A stretch of DNA of 64,000 bases from Pseudomonas fulva (GTDB lineage Bacteria > Pseudomonadota > Gammaproteobacteria > Pseudomonadales > Pseudomonadaceae), in NCBI RefSeq assembly GCF_015680705.1, contig NZ_JADNYP010000020.1, forward strand, positions 1-64,000, written 5' to 3'. Within the stretch, counting starts at the first letter, position 1. Each line of letters starts with the position of its first letter. Positions 42,873 to 51,188 of the stretch are shown here, one piece after another. The notes under the pieces were generated by a model that made no database searches, was not told where the DNA came from, and saw only the letters and a list, made by a program, of their open reading frames with translations. Made by a program: the position numbers and the translations under genes.

Positions 42873-43352
42873 TCAGATATGCGTTTCGGAAACCGGGATC
42901 ACCCGCCGCGCCTTCATGGCCTTGTACGAAAAGCTCGAATAGATCTCCTTCACGCCTGGCAGCCGCTGCAGCACCTCGCGCGCGAACTCGCCGAAGGACT
43001 CCAGGTCGCGGGCCAGGATCTCCAGCAGAAAGTCATAGCGACCGGAAATGTTGTGGCAGGCCACGATCTCGGGGATTTCCATCAGCCGCCGTTCGAACGC
43101 CAGGGCGATGTCCTTGGTGTGCGAATCCATCATGATGCTGACGAACGCCGTGACACCGAAGCCAAGGGCCTTGGGTGAGAGCGTCGCCTGATAGCCCGTG
43201 ATGTAGCCGTTCTCCTCGAGCAGTTTCAAGCGCCGCCAGCAAGGCGAAGTGGTCAGCGCGACCTGGTCGGCCAGTTGTGCGACGGTGAGCCGGGCATTGT
43301 CCTGCAATGCCGCAAGCAGGGCGCGATCGGTACGGTCGAGTGGCGAAGGCAT
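42873..43352 (-). CDS. mdeR: Lrp/AsnC-family regulator MdeR
   Basis: A 159-residue Lrp-type regulator with an N-terminal AsnC HTH (LTVAQLADQVALTTSPCWRR, about 23-42) and C-terminal RAM ligand-binding domain. Divergent from the methionine gamma-lyase gene across 127 bp, exactly as mdeR and mdeA are in P. putida, where MdeR activates mdeA in response to methionine. Start at 43352 is preceded by GGAGG. The symbol rests on position and size. Confidence 0.88.
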   Translation of the reverse strand: MPSPLDRTDRALLAALQDNARLTVAQLADQVALTTSPCWRRLKLLEENGYITGYQATLSPKALGFGVTAFVSIMMDSHTKDIALAFERRLMEIPEIVACHNISGRYDFLLEILARDLESFGEFAREVLQRLPGVKEIYSSFSYKAMKARRVIPVSETHI

Positions 43353-43479
43353 AATGTGCCCTCCATGATCGTTGCCTGTTGTATTTCTTTCCAAAACGTC
43401 ATCGGCAAACGCAGCGTTTTGGCATGGGGTCGAGGCTATCGTGGCATAAGCTTATAGCAAAGCGCCGGAGGCTTCCGTC

Positions 43480-44676
43480 ATGAGCAAGCACGACCCGCAG
43501 CACGGGTTTTCCACCCGAGCCATTCATCATGGCTACGACCCGATGTCCCACGGTGGCGCCCTGGTGCCGCCGATCTACCAGACCAGCACCTATGCCTTCT
43601 CCGATGTCGAACAGGGGGCTGCCTGCTTCGCAGGGGAGCGGGAAGGGCATTTCTATAGCCGTATCTCCAATCCGACCCTGGCGCTGCTGGAACAGCGCAT
43701 CGCTTCGCTCGAAGGCGCCGAGGCCGCCCTGGCCCTGGCCTCGGGCATGGGCGCGATCACCTCGACCTTGTGGACGCTGCTGCGCCCTGAAGACGAACTG
43801 ATCGTCGGGTCGACCCTGTATGGCTGCACCTTCGCCTTCCTGCACCATGGTATCGGCGAATTCGGGGTAAGGATCCGGCATGTCGACCTGAACGACACCG
43901 AGGCCCTGGCGGCCGCGATCACGCCCAGGACACGGATGATCTATTTCGAGACGCCGGCCAATCCGAACATGCTGCTGGTGGATATCCCGGCGGTCACCGC
44001 GGTCGCTCGTCGTCATGGCGTGCCGGTAGTGGTCGACAACACCTACTGCACCCCTTATCTGCAACGGCCGCTGGAACTGGGAGCCGACCTGGTGGTGCAT
44101 TCGGCGACCAAATACCTCTGTGGCCATGGTGATGTCACTGCCGGGTTGGTGGCCGGACGCAAGGCGCTGATCGAGCGGATTCGCCGGGAAGGCCTCAAGG
44201 ACCTGACCGGTGCCGTGCTCTCGCCGCATGATGCGTCCTTGCTGATGCGCGGTATCAAGACGTTGGCGCTGCGCATGGACCGTCACTGCGCGAATGCCTT
44301 GGCGGTGGCCCAGTTTCTCGAGCGGCAGGCACAGGTCGAGCTGGTCAGGTACCCCGGGTTGGCGAGTTTTTCGCAGCATCAGCTGGCGCAACGGCAAATG
44401 CGCCTTCCCGGCGGCATGATCGCATTCGAGCTCAAGGGCGGTGTCGAGGTTGGACGTCGCTTCATGAATGCCTTGCAACTGTTCGGTCGGGCGGTCAGCC
44501 TGGGCGATGCCGAATCGCTGGCGCAGCATCCGGCGAGCATGACCCATTCCAGCTATACGCCCGAAGAGCGGGCGCACCACGGCATTTCCGAGGGGCTGGT
44601 GCGGTTGTCGGTGGGGCTGGAGGATGTGGAGGATCTGCTGGCGGATATCGAGCAGGCTTTGAAGGCTTGCAGCTAG
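43480..44676 (+). CDS. mdeA: L-methionine gamma-lyase
   Basis: A 398-residue PLP enzyme that cleaves methionine to 2-oxobutyrate, ammonia and methanethiol. PLP-lysine is Lys211 (SATKYLCGHGD). Tyr114 and Cys116 (STLYGCTF) are present; Cys116 is the residue that separates methionine gamma-lyases from related gamma-family enzymes. Length and sequence are very close to the characterised P. putida enzyme. Next to its regulator mdeR. A REP pair and a bidirectional terminator lie downstream. Confidence 0.94.
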   Translation: MSKHDPQHGFSTRAIHHGYDPMSHGGALVPPIYQTSTYAFSDVEQGAACFAGEREGHFYSRISNPTLALLEQRIASLEGAEAALALASGMGAITSTLWTLLRPEDELIVGSTLYGCTFAFLHHGIGEFGVRIRHVDLNDTEALAAAITPRTRMIYFETPANPNMLLVDIPAVTAVARRHGVPVVVDNTYCTPYLQRPLELGADLVVHSATKYLCGHGDVTAGLVAGRKALIERIRREGLKDLTGAVLSPHDASLLMRGIKTLALRMDRHCANALAVAQFLERQAQVELVRYPGLASFSQHQLAQRQMRLPGGMIAFELKGGVEVGRRFMNALQLFGRAVSLGDAESLAQHPASMTHSSYTPEERAHHGISEGLVRLSVGLEDVEDLLADIEQALKACS

Positions 44677-44690
44677 GCTGTTCGTTCGGG

Positions 44691-44781
44691 CCTCTTCGCG
44701 GGCACGCCCGTCCCCCAGGCATCTCGCAGATTTCAAACGATGTGGCGTAGCTGTGAGAGCGAGCGTGCCCGCGGAGAGGGC
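44691..44781. repeat. REP pair in inverted orientation (REPIN-like)
   Basis: Two copies of a P. putida-type REP core lie 55 bp apart: GCGGGCACGC at 44698-44707 and its reverse complement at 44763-44772. About 25 bp on each arm align, with the left arm beginning CCTCTTCGCGGG. This is the doublet form mobilised by RAYT transposases; no RAYT gene is in the window. Confidence 0.75.
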
Positions 44782-44798
44782 AGTGAATCCAGTGCACA

Positions 44799-44825
44799 AA
44801 AAAGGCCTCGAGCGAGGCCTTTTTC
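44799..44825. terminator. Bidirectional terminator between mdeA and zapG
   Basis: A hairpin AGGCCTCG-AG-CGAGGCCT is flanked by A-rich sequence on the left and TTTTT on the right, so it can terminate transcripts from both convergent genes. Confidence 0.88.
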
Positions 44826-44837
44826 AGGTTCAGCGAT

Positions 44838-45272
44838 TCAACGCTTGAGCCCGTAGCTCTCGTCGAGCATGCCTGGTGCGTTCGGCGACTTGGGGGCGTA
44901 GTCGAGCGGTGCCTCGGTGTCCTTCGGCGGGGTCAGGCGGTCGCGCGCGGGCTGGGCTGCGTCGGAATGCAGCGAAGCCAGCAGGCGTTGGCGGGTCAGT
45001 TCGTCCAGGGCCAGGCGGTTGGCGCCATCGGCCAGGTGGTCCTGCACGTCCTGGTAGCTTTGGGTCAGCCGCTTGACCAGCGTGGCCGTGCTGTTGAAGT
45101 GGGTGACCACTTCGTTCTGGTAATTGTCGAAGCGCTGCTGGATGTCGTCCAGCTGACGCTGGGTGCTGCTCGGCGCCGCGTTGGGCAGCAGGCGGGCAAG
45201 GGCGAAACCGACCACGACGCCGACCACGAGGGCCAGGGTCGGCAGCAACCAAACTAGAAGCGAGAGTTCCAC
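44838..45272 (-). CDS. zapG: YhcB/ZapG-family cell-envelope protein (DUF1043)
   Basis: A 144-residue inner-membrane protein with one N-terminal helix (residues 5-28, LLVWLLPTLALVVGVVVGFA), then a coiled coil (about 38-95, starting STQRQLDDIQQRFDNYQNEV) and a proline-rich tail. In E. coli YhcB, now ZapG, links division, cell wall and lipid synthesis. Convergent with mdeA and divergent from a hydrolase gene. Confidence 0.9.
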   Translation of the reverse strand: MELSLLVWLLPTLALVVGVVVGFALARLLPNAAPSSTQRQLDDIQQRFDNYQNEVVTHFNSTATLVKRLTQSYQDVQDHLADGANRLALDELTRQRLLASLHSDAAQPARDRLTPPKDTEAPLDYAPKSPNAPGMLDESYGLKR

Positions 45273-45411
45273 GAGTCCTTCCTCTATAAACGGCTTTGCT
45301 TTACGTTAACGGCTCAGACCTGCGCTGTATACCGCGAGCGATCGCAAATATGCCAGAACAGAATTCCTCAGCTAGACGAGTCGACCTGTTTCAAGGTCAC
45401 GGAGTAGTGCC

Positions 45412-46047
45412 TTGCTTGCCCGCGAAACCCCCCTGTTGATCGATGGCCCCTGCGGCCCCCTGGAAGCCCTGCACCTGGACGTCGCCCAAGCGCGTGGCGT
45501 CGCGTTGATCTGCCACCCGAATCCGGTTCAGGGTGGCACCATGCTCAACAAGGTGGTCTCGACCTTGCAGCGCACCGCCCGCGATGCCGGCTACGTCACG
45601 CTGCGCTTCAACTACCGAGGTGTCGGCCAGAGCGCGGGCAGCCATGACATGGGCGCGGGGGAAGTGGCCGACGCGCAAGCCGTGGCCGGTTGGGTGCGCG
45701 AGCGCTACCCCGAGCTGCCACTGGTCCTGCTGGGCTTCTCCTTTGGCGGCTTCGTCGCTGCCAGCCTGGCAGGGCGGCTAGAGGCTCGTGGCGTGCCGCT
45801 GCAGCACCTGTTCATGGTCGCTCCGGCGGTCATGCGCCTGACCGACGAGTTCCCGTTGCCCGAACGATGCCCGTTGACCCTGATCCAGCCCGACGCCGAC
45901 GAAGTGGTCGCGCCGCGGCTGGTGTATGAATGGTCCGAGGCGCTGGGGCGCCCCCACGAGCTGCTGAAAGTGGCAGAATGCGGACACTTCTTTCATGGCA
46001 AGCTGACCGATCTGAAGGATCTGCTGCTGCCGCGCCTTTCGAACTGA
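45412..46047 (+). CDS. Alpha/beta-hydrolase (serine esterase-like)
   Basis: A 211-residue alpha/beta-hydrolase of the family with the HPNPVQGGTMLNKVV stretch (35-49), nucleophile Ser110 in GFSFGG and probable His in ECGHFFHGKL near 192-200. Substrate unknown. Start is taken as TTG 45412 because GGAG lies 7 bases upstream and no other start gives the full N-terminal strand. It precedes trpS by 25 bp and is probably co-transcribed with it. Confidence 0.85.
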   Translation: MLARETPLLIDGPCGPLEALHLDVAQARGVALICHPNPVQGGTMLNKVVSTLQRTARDAGYVTLRFNYRGVGQSAGSHDMGAGEVADAQAVAGWVRERYPELPLVLLGFSFGGFVAASLAGRLEARGVPLQHLFMVAPAVMRLTDEFPLPERCPLTLIQPDADEVVAPRLVYEWSEALGRPHELLKVAECGHFFHGKLTDLKDLLLPRLSN

Positions 46048-46072
46048 GCCAAGCCTGATCAAGCGATAACCC

Positions 46073-47422
46073 ATGACTACGCGCATCCTCACCGGTATCA
46101 CCACCACCGGCACTCCGCACCTGGGCAATTATGCCGGCGCCATCCGCCCAGCGATCCTCGCCAGCCAGCAGCCCGGTGCCGACTCGTTCTATTTCCTGGC
46201 CGACTACCATGCCCTGATCAAGTGCGACGATCCGCTGCGCATCCAGCGTTCGCGCCTGGAGATCGCCGCGACCTGGCTGGCCGGTGGCCTGGACCACGAG
46301 AAGGTGACCTTCTATCGCCAGTCCGACATCCCCGAGATTCCCGAGCTCACCTGGCTGCTGACCTGTGTCAGCGCCAAGGGCCTGCTCAACCGTGCGCACG
46401 CCTACAAGGCCTCGGTGGACAAGAACCTGGAGAGCGGCGAGGACCCGGACGCCGGCGTGACCATGGGCCTGTACAGCTATCCGGTGCTGATGGCGGCTGA
46501 CATCCTCATGTTCAACGCGCACAAGGTGCCGGTCGGTCGCGACCAGATCCAGCATGTGGAGATGGCCCGCGACATCGGCCAGCGCTTCAACCACCTGTTC
46601 GGCCAGGGCAAGGAGCTGTTCGTCATGCCCGAAGCGCTGATCGAGGAAAGCGTCGCGACCTTGCCCGGTCTGGATGGCCGCAAGATGTCCAAGAGCTACG
46701 ACAACACCATTCCGCTGTTCGCCAGCGCCAAGGAAATGAAAAGCGCCATTTCCCGGATCGTGACCGACTCGCGTGCACCTGGCGAGCCGAAGGACCCGGA
46801 CGATTCACATCTGTTCACCTTGTACCAGGCGTTCTCGACACCGGCGCAAGCCAGCGAATTGCGTGAAGAGCTGCTCCAGGGACTGGGCTGGGGCGAGGCC
46901 AAGCAGCGCCTGTTCGAGCTGCTCGACGGTCAGCTCGGCGAAGGTCGCGAGCGTTACCACGAACTGATGGCGCGGCCGGCCGACCTCGAAGACATTCTCC
47001 TGGCCGGAGCGCAGAAGGCTCGCCGCATTGCCAGCCCGTTCCTCGAGCAGTTGCGTGAAGCGGTCGGCCTGCGTTCGTTCCGCAACAGCCCGCAGGTCGG
47101 TGGCGAGACGAAGAAGAAGGCGGCCAAGGCAGCTCGCTTCGTCAGCTTCCGCGACGACGACGGCAGTTTCCGCTTCCGCCTGCTGGCGGCCAATGGCGAG
47201 CAGTTGCTGCTCTCGCGCGGCTTCGCCGATGGCAAGAGCGCCGGTGCGGTGAGCAGGCGCCTGCAGCAGGGCGATGCGCTCGACCTGCGGATCGAGGCGC
47301 TCGGCTTCAGCGTGTGGCTGGACGACGAAAGCGTTGCCCAGGGCCCGCAGTTCGCCGATGCCGCTGCGCGTGACAGCGCCATCGACGAGCTGCGGGCCGC
47401 CCTGCATCCCCAGCAAGACTGA
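46073..47422 (+). CDS. trpS: Tryptophanyl-tRNA synthetase, long form with C-terminal DUF1508-like domain
   Basis: A 449-residue class I aminoacyl-tRNA synthetase that charges tRNA-Trp. The HIGH equivalent is TPHLGNYAG (about 12-20) and the KMSKS loop is GRKMSKSYDN (about 202-211). E. coli TrpS is about 334 residues; here a basic linker near 343-355 (GGETKKKAAKAARF) joins an extra C-terminal domain (about 357-445) containing SFRFRLLAANGEQLLLSRGF, which resembles the YegP/DUF1508 fold. Role of the extension is unknown. A terminator hairpin follows. Confidence 0.93.
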   Translation: MTTRILTGITTTGTPHLGNYAGAIRPAILASQQPGADSFYFLADYHALIKCDDPLRIQRSRLEIAATWLAGGLDHEKVTFYRQSDIPEIPELTWLLTCVSAKGLLNRAHAYKASVDKNLESGEDPDAGVTMGLYSYPVLMAADILMFNAHKVPVGRDQIQHVEMARDIGQRFNHLFGQGKELFVMPEALIEESVATLPGLDGRKMSKSYDNTIPLFASAKEMKSAISRIVTDSRAPGEPKDPDDSHLFTLYQAFSTPAQASELREELLQGLGWGEAKQRLFELLDGQLGEGRERYHELMARPADLEDILLAGAQKARRIASPFLEQLREAVGLRSFRNSPQVGGETKKKAAKAARFVSFRDDDGSFRFRLLAANGEQLLLSRGFADGKSAGAVSRRLQQGDALDLRIEALGFSVWLDDESVAQGPQFADAAARDSAIDELRAALHPQQD

Positions 47423-47456
47423 GGCATCTTGTCGCAAGTCTGATTGCCATTATCCA

Positions 47457-47486
47457 GGGCCGTCGCTACAGTGACGGCCCGCTTTT
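47457..47486 (+). terminator. Intrinsic terminator after trpS
   Basis: The 8-bp stem GGGCCGTC / GACGGCCC with an 8-nt loop is followed by GCTTTT. It lies 34 bp after the trpS stop and just before zapE. Confidence 0.7.
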
Positions 47487-47505
47487 CGTTACCTCGCCTA
47501 CGTAT

Positions 47506-48600
47506 ATGACGCCTCTAGAACGATATCAAGCAGACCTCAAACGCCCTGAATTCTTCCATGACGCGGCGCAGGAGACAGCGGTACGCCACCTGCAGCGTCT
47601 GTACGATGACCTGCTGGCGGCGCAGAACAACAAGCCCGGCGTGTTCGGCAAGCTGTTCGGCCGCAAGGAGCAGACCCCGGTCAAGGGCCTGTACTTCTGG
47701 GGCGGCGTGGGTCGCGGCAAGACCTACCTGGTAGACACCTTCTACGAGGCGCTGCCGTTCAAGCAGAAGATGCGCACCCACTTCCACCGCTTCATGAAGC
47801 GTGTGCACGAGGAGATGAAATCGCTCAAGGGCGAGAAGAACCCGCTGACGATCATCGCCAAGCGTTTCTCGGAAGAGGCCAAGGTCATCTGTTTCGATGA
47901 GTTCTTCGTCTCCGACATCACCGATGCCATGATCCTCGGGACCTTGATGGAAGAACTGTTCCGCAACGGTGTCACCCTGGTGGCGACGTCCAACATCGTG
48001 CCGGACGGCTTGTACAAGGATGGCCTGCAGCGCGCCCGCTTCCTCCCGGCCATCGCCCTGATCAAGCAGAACACCGAGGTGGTCAACGTCGACAGCGGGG
48101 TGGATTACCGCCTGCGTCACCTAGAACAGGCCGAACTGTTCCACCATCCGCTCGACGAGGCGGCCGAGCGCAGCATGCGCCAGAGTTTCAAGGCGCTGAC
48201 GCCCGAATGCACCCAGGCCGTCGAGAACGACGTGCTGGTGATCGAGAACCGCGAGATCCACGCCCTGCGTACCTGCGACGACGTCGCCTGGTTCGACTTC
48301 CGCGCCCTGTGCGACGGTCCGCGCAGCCAGAACGACTACATCGAGCTGGGCAAGATCTTCCATGCCGTGCTGCTGAGCAATGTCGAACAGATGGGCGTGA
48401 CCACCGACGACATTGCCCGACGCTTCATCAACATGGTCGATGAGTTCTACGATCGCAACGTCAAGCTGATCATTTCCGCCGAGGTGGAGCTCAAGGACCT
48501 GTACACCGGCGGACGCCTGAGCTTTGAGTTCCAGCGCACCCTCAGTCGTCTGCTGGAGATGCAGTCCCACGAGTTCCTGTCTCGCGCCCACAAGCCCTGA
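47506..48600 (+). CDS. zapE: Cell division ATPase ZapE (AFG1-like)
   Basis: A 364-residue AFG1-family AAA-type ATPase that acts on FtsZ rings during late division and low-oxygen growth. Walker A is FWGGVGRGKTYLVD (about 65-78) and Walker B VICFDEFFVSD (about 129-139). The conserved MTPLERYQADL start and the C-terminal FEFQRTLSRLLEMQSHEFL are present. Length is typical. Close neighbour of the bc1 and ribosomal protein block, as in many gammaproteobacteria. Confidence 0.94.
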   Translation: MTPLERYQADLKRPEFFHDAAQETAVRHLQRLYDDLLAAQNNKPGVFGKLFGRKEQTPVKGLYFWGGVGRGKTYLVDTFYEALPFKQKMRTHFHRFMKRVHEEMKSLKGEKNPLTIIAKRFSEEAKVICFDEFFVSDITDAMILGTLMEELFRNGVTLVATSNIVPDGLYKDGLQRARFLPAIALIKQNTEVVNVDSGVDYRLRHLEQAELFHHPLDEAAERSMRQSFKALTPECTQAVENDVLVIENREIHALRTCDDVAWFDFRALCDGPRSQNDYIELGKIFHAVLLSNVEQMGVTTDDIARRFINMVDEFYDRNVKLIISAEVELKDLYTGGRLSFEFQRTLSRLLEMQSHEFLSRAHKP

Positions 48601-48610
48601 GCCCCAAGCC

Positions 48611-48683
48611 CGCGAGCCGCAAGCTACAAGCCAAAGCCGCGATACCGCAGGTTCGCCGATCAGCTTGCAGCGTGAAGCTCGCG
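48611..48683. repeat. Imperfect inverted repeat of the CAAGCT/AGCTTG type
   Basis: Between the zapE stop and the convergent regulator gene. Outer arms CGCGAGC (48611-48617) and GCTCGCG (48677-48683) pair exactly. Inner arms GCAAGCT (48619-48625) and AGCTTGC (48662-48668) also pair. Such elements are common interspersed repeats in Pseudomonas and probably mark the 3' ends of both genes. Confidence 0.6.
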
Positions 48684-48684
48684 A

Positions 48685-49683
48685 CTACCCTCCGGATGCC
48701 CGCAGCTGCCGATACTGGTTGGGTGACAGCTCGGTGTGCTGGCGGAACAGGCGAGCGAAGAAGCTCGCGTCGTCATAGCCGACCTCGTAGCTGATGGTCT
48801 TGATGCTCTTGCGGGTGCTCGACAGCAGGCCCTTGGCGGTCTCTATGCGCAGTCGCTGCAGGTAGTGCAGGGGTTTGTCGCCGGTGGCGCCCTGGAACCT
48901 GCGCATGAAGTTGCGGATGCTCATGCCATGGTTGCGGGCGACGTCCTCGAAGCGGAACTTGTCGGCGAAGTGCTCCTCGAGCCAGTGCTGGATCTGCAGG
49001 ATGGTCAGGTCCTGGTGCAGCTTCTGGCCACCGAAGCCCATGCGCCCGGGCGTGTAGCTGCGCTGGACCTCGTAGAGGATGTCGCGGGCCACGGTGCGTG
49101 CGATGCTGGCGCCGCAGAAGCGCTCGATCAGGTAGATGTACAGGTCGCAGGCCGAAGTGCTGCCGCCGGCGCAATACAGGTTGTCGGCGTCGGTCAGGTG
49201 CTTGTCCTGATTCAGCCTCACCCTGGGGAAGCGCTCGCTGAAACTGTCGAAGAAGCGCCAGTAGGTGGTCGCCTCCTTGCCGTCCAGCAGGCCGGCCTCG
49301 GCGAGCCAGAACACGCCGCTGGCCTCGCCACAGAGCACGGCGCCGCGGGCATGCTGCTGGCGCAGCCAGGGCAGCACCTGGGGGTAGCGCAGGCAGAGCG
49401 CATCGAAGTCGTCGGAGAACGCTGGCAGGATGATGATGTCGGCGTCCTCCAGGTCGCCGTCGACCGGGATCTGCACGGCGCTGAAGCTGTCCGCCGGCCT
49501 GCCGCCGGGGCTTACCAGGCGGATCTCGAACGTCGGCTGCAGGCCCAGCCCCATCTGCTTGCCATGGCGCAGGCTGGCTAGGTGAAAGAAGTCCTTGGCT
49601 TGCATCAGCGTCGAGGCGAACACCGTGTCGATGGCCAGGATGCTGACGCGGCGGAGCGAGGCGCAGGGTTGATTAAGCATCAT
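48685..49683 (-). CDS. GlxA-type AraC-family transcriptional regulator
   Basis: A 332-residue regulator with an N-terminal DJ-1/PfpI-like domain (about 10-190, with LCGEASGVFWLAEAGLLDGK) and a C-terminal AraC HTH domain (about 230-328, with FRFEDVARNHGMSIRNFMRR and IKTISYEVGYDDASFFARLF). Relatives regulate amino acid and carnitine catabolism; effector and targets here are unknown. Two adjacent ATGs (49683, 49680) are possible. No divergent catabolic gene lies next to it; the neighbour is rplM. Confidence 0.87.
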   Translation of the reverse strand: MMLNQPCASLRRVSILAIDTVFASTLMQAKDFFHLASLRHGKQMGLGLQPTFEIRLVSPGGRPADSFSAVQIPVDGDLEDADIIILPAFSDDFDALCLRYPQVLPWLRQQHARGAVLCGEASGVFWLAEAGLLDGKEATTYWRFFDSFSERFPRVRLNQDKHLTDADNLYCAGGSTSACDLYIYLIERFCGASIARTVARDILYEVQRSYTPGRMGFGGQKLHQDLTILQIQHWLEEHFADKFRFEDVARNHGMSIRNFMRRFQGATGDKPLHYLQRLRIETAKGLLSSTRKSIKTISYEVGYDDASFFARLFRQHTELSPNQYRQLRASGG

Positions 49684-50093
49684 TCTTCGTTGTTCTTATA
49701 TAGGAGAGAGTGGTCAATCACTGGCTGGATCGTCTTATTTTTCCCTGGCCGTGTCCAGCCTGTAACAGGCGCTCATGCTTCTGGCTCGAGTTGCACGCAA
49801 AGCTGTCAGGCCAATCGGGCAGATAGCGAGCAAGGGCGGCGACTCTCACGCCGATGCGCCGCGAATCGACGAAGCGGGTTGAAATTCTTCCCGCAATCTG
49901 GATAATCCTCACCCTCTCCGTGTGGTGGGAGTGATGCACCACCCACAGGAAGAACCCTGCCGAATATTGGACGCGCTGACCCGAGCCCCCGATAGCGTCC
50001 CTATGCGGCTGCGCGCTTGCCTTGTCAAGCGAGGCACTATCCAGTAAGATCCGCCGTCTTATTTTCGCTGGGCGGCCCCTGAGGCTATAAAGA
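49684..50093. other. 410-bp intergenic region upstream of rplM
   Basis: No convincing gene. The left part (to about 49,760) is A+T-rich and should hold the promoter of the divergent regulator gene. An imperfect dyad (GTGGTG ... CACCAC) is at 49922-49941. The right end holds the rplM promoter, followed by a short leader. Confidence 0.6.
50022..50050 (+). promoter_or_regulatory. Sigma-70 promoter of rplM-rpsI
   Basis: -35 TTGTCA (50022-50027), exact 17-bp spacer, -10 TAAGAT (50045-50050). It lies 44 bp before the rplM start, which leaves a roughly 37-nt leader. Confidence 0.82.
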
Positions 50094-50522
50094 ATGAAAA
50101 CTTTTACTGCTAAACCGGAAACAGTAAAGCGCGACTGGTACGTAGTCGACGCCGCTGGTCAGACCCTGGGTCGTCTGGCTACCGAAATCGCTCGTCGTCT
50201 GCGTGGCAAGCACAAGCCAGAGTACACCCCTCACGTTGATACCGGCGACTACATCGTCGTCATCAATGCCGAGCAGGTCCGTGTCACTGGCGCCAAGACT
50301 TCGGACAAGATGTACTACTCCCACTCCGGTTTCCCGGGCGGCATCAAGGAAATCAACTTCGAGAAGCTGATCGCCAAGGCCCCTGAGCGTGTGATCGAGA
50401 CCGCGGTAAAAGGCATGCTGCCGAAGAACCCGCTGGGTCGCGACATGTACCGCAAGCTGAAGGTCTATGCGGGCACCAACCACCCTCATACTGCTCAGCA
50501 GCCCCAAGAACTGAAGATTTAA
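50094..50522 (+). CDS. rplM: 50S ribosomal protein L13
   Basis: A 142-residue large-subunit protein, one of the early assembly proteins of the 50S subunit. Opening MKTFTAKPETVKRDWYVVDA and the conserved AVKGMLPKNPLGRDMYRKLKVYAG tail are characteristic. Followed 14 bp later by rpsI in the standard bacterial pair. Confidence 0.98.
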   Translation: MKTFTAKPETVKRDWYVVDAAGQTLGRLATEIARRLRGKHKPEYTPHVDTGDYIVVINAEQVRVTGAKTSDKMYYSHSGFPGGIKEINFEKLIAKAPERVIETAVKGMLPKNPLGRDMYRKLKVYAGTNHPHTAQQPQELKI

Positions 50523-50536
50523 CGGAATAGTTCATT

Positions 50537-50929
50537 ATGTCGGCGACTCAAAATTACGGCACTGGCCGTCGCAAGACCGCAACCGCACGCGTTTTCCTGC
50601 GTCCGGGCACTGGTAACATCTCCATCAACAACCGTCCCCTGGACACCTTCTTCGGCCGCGAAACCGCTCGCATGGTTGTTCGCCAGCCGCTGGAGCTGAC
50701 CGAGACCGTCGAGAAGTTCGACATCTACGTCACCGTCGCTGGTGGCGGTGTCAGCGGTCAGGCCGGTGCGATCCGCCACGGCATCACCCGCGCCCTGATG
50801 GAATACGATGAAACTTTGCGTGGCGCTCTGCGTCGTGCTGGCTACGTCACCCGCGACGCCCGTGAAGTCGAGCGTAAGAAAGTGGGTCTGCGCAAGGCGC
50901 GTAAGCGTCCTCAGTACTCCAAGCGTTAA
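50537..50929 (+). CDS. rpsI: 30S ribosomal protein S9
   Basis: A 130-residue small-subunit protein whose C-terminal basic tail ends RPQYSKR, the conserved extension that reaches the P-site tRNA. GTGRRKTATARVFLRPG at the start is typical. Second gene of the rplM operon, closed by a strong terminator. Confidence 0.98.
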   Translation: MSATQNYGTGRRKTATARVFLRPGTGNISINNRPLDTFFGRETARMVVRQPLELTETVEKFDIYVTVAGGGVSGQAGAIRHGITRALMEYDETLRGALRRAGYVTRDAREVERKKVGLRKARKRPQYSKR

Positions 50930-50949
50930 TTCGCTTCGGTGGTCAAGAG

Positions 50950-50979
50950 AACCCGGCTCCTGGAGCCGGGTTTTTTTTG
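50950..50979 (+). terminator. Rho-independent terminator after rpsI
   Basis: ACCCGGCTCC-TGGAGCCGGGT stem followed by eight or more T residues, 21 bp after the rpsI stop. Confidence 0.95.
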
Positions 50980-51188
50980 TCCGTTGAACTAACCTGTGAG
51001 CATGTCCGTGGCAACTTGTCGCATAGACGCAAATCAAGCATCGCGCGGGTTGCAGCCGTTCCGGCCGGTAATCACCTTGTCACTGTAAGGTTTTGTTCTT
51101 TACCATTCGGCCAATTTTTTAGCGCCACAGACATTATTCGAAGATGCCTGTCGAGCAGGCCAGGAAAAGCTGATGGGGAGAGGACTGA

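Noticed and set aside
51035..51188. TTGTCA about 110 bp before petA as a -35 element
   Set aside because: The hexamer 17 bp downstream (TTACCA) is a poor -10, so no promoter was called.
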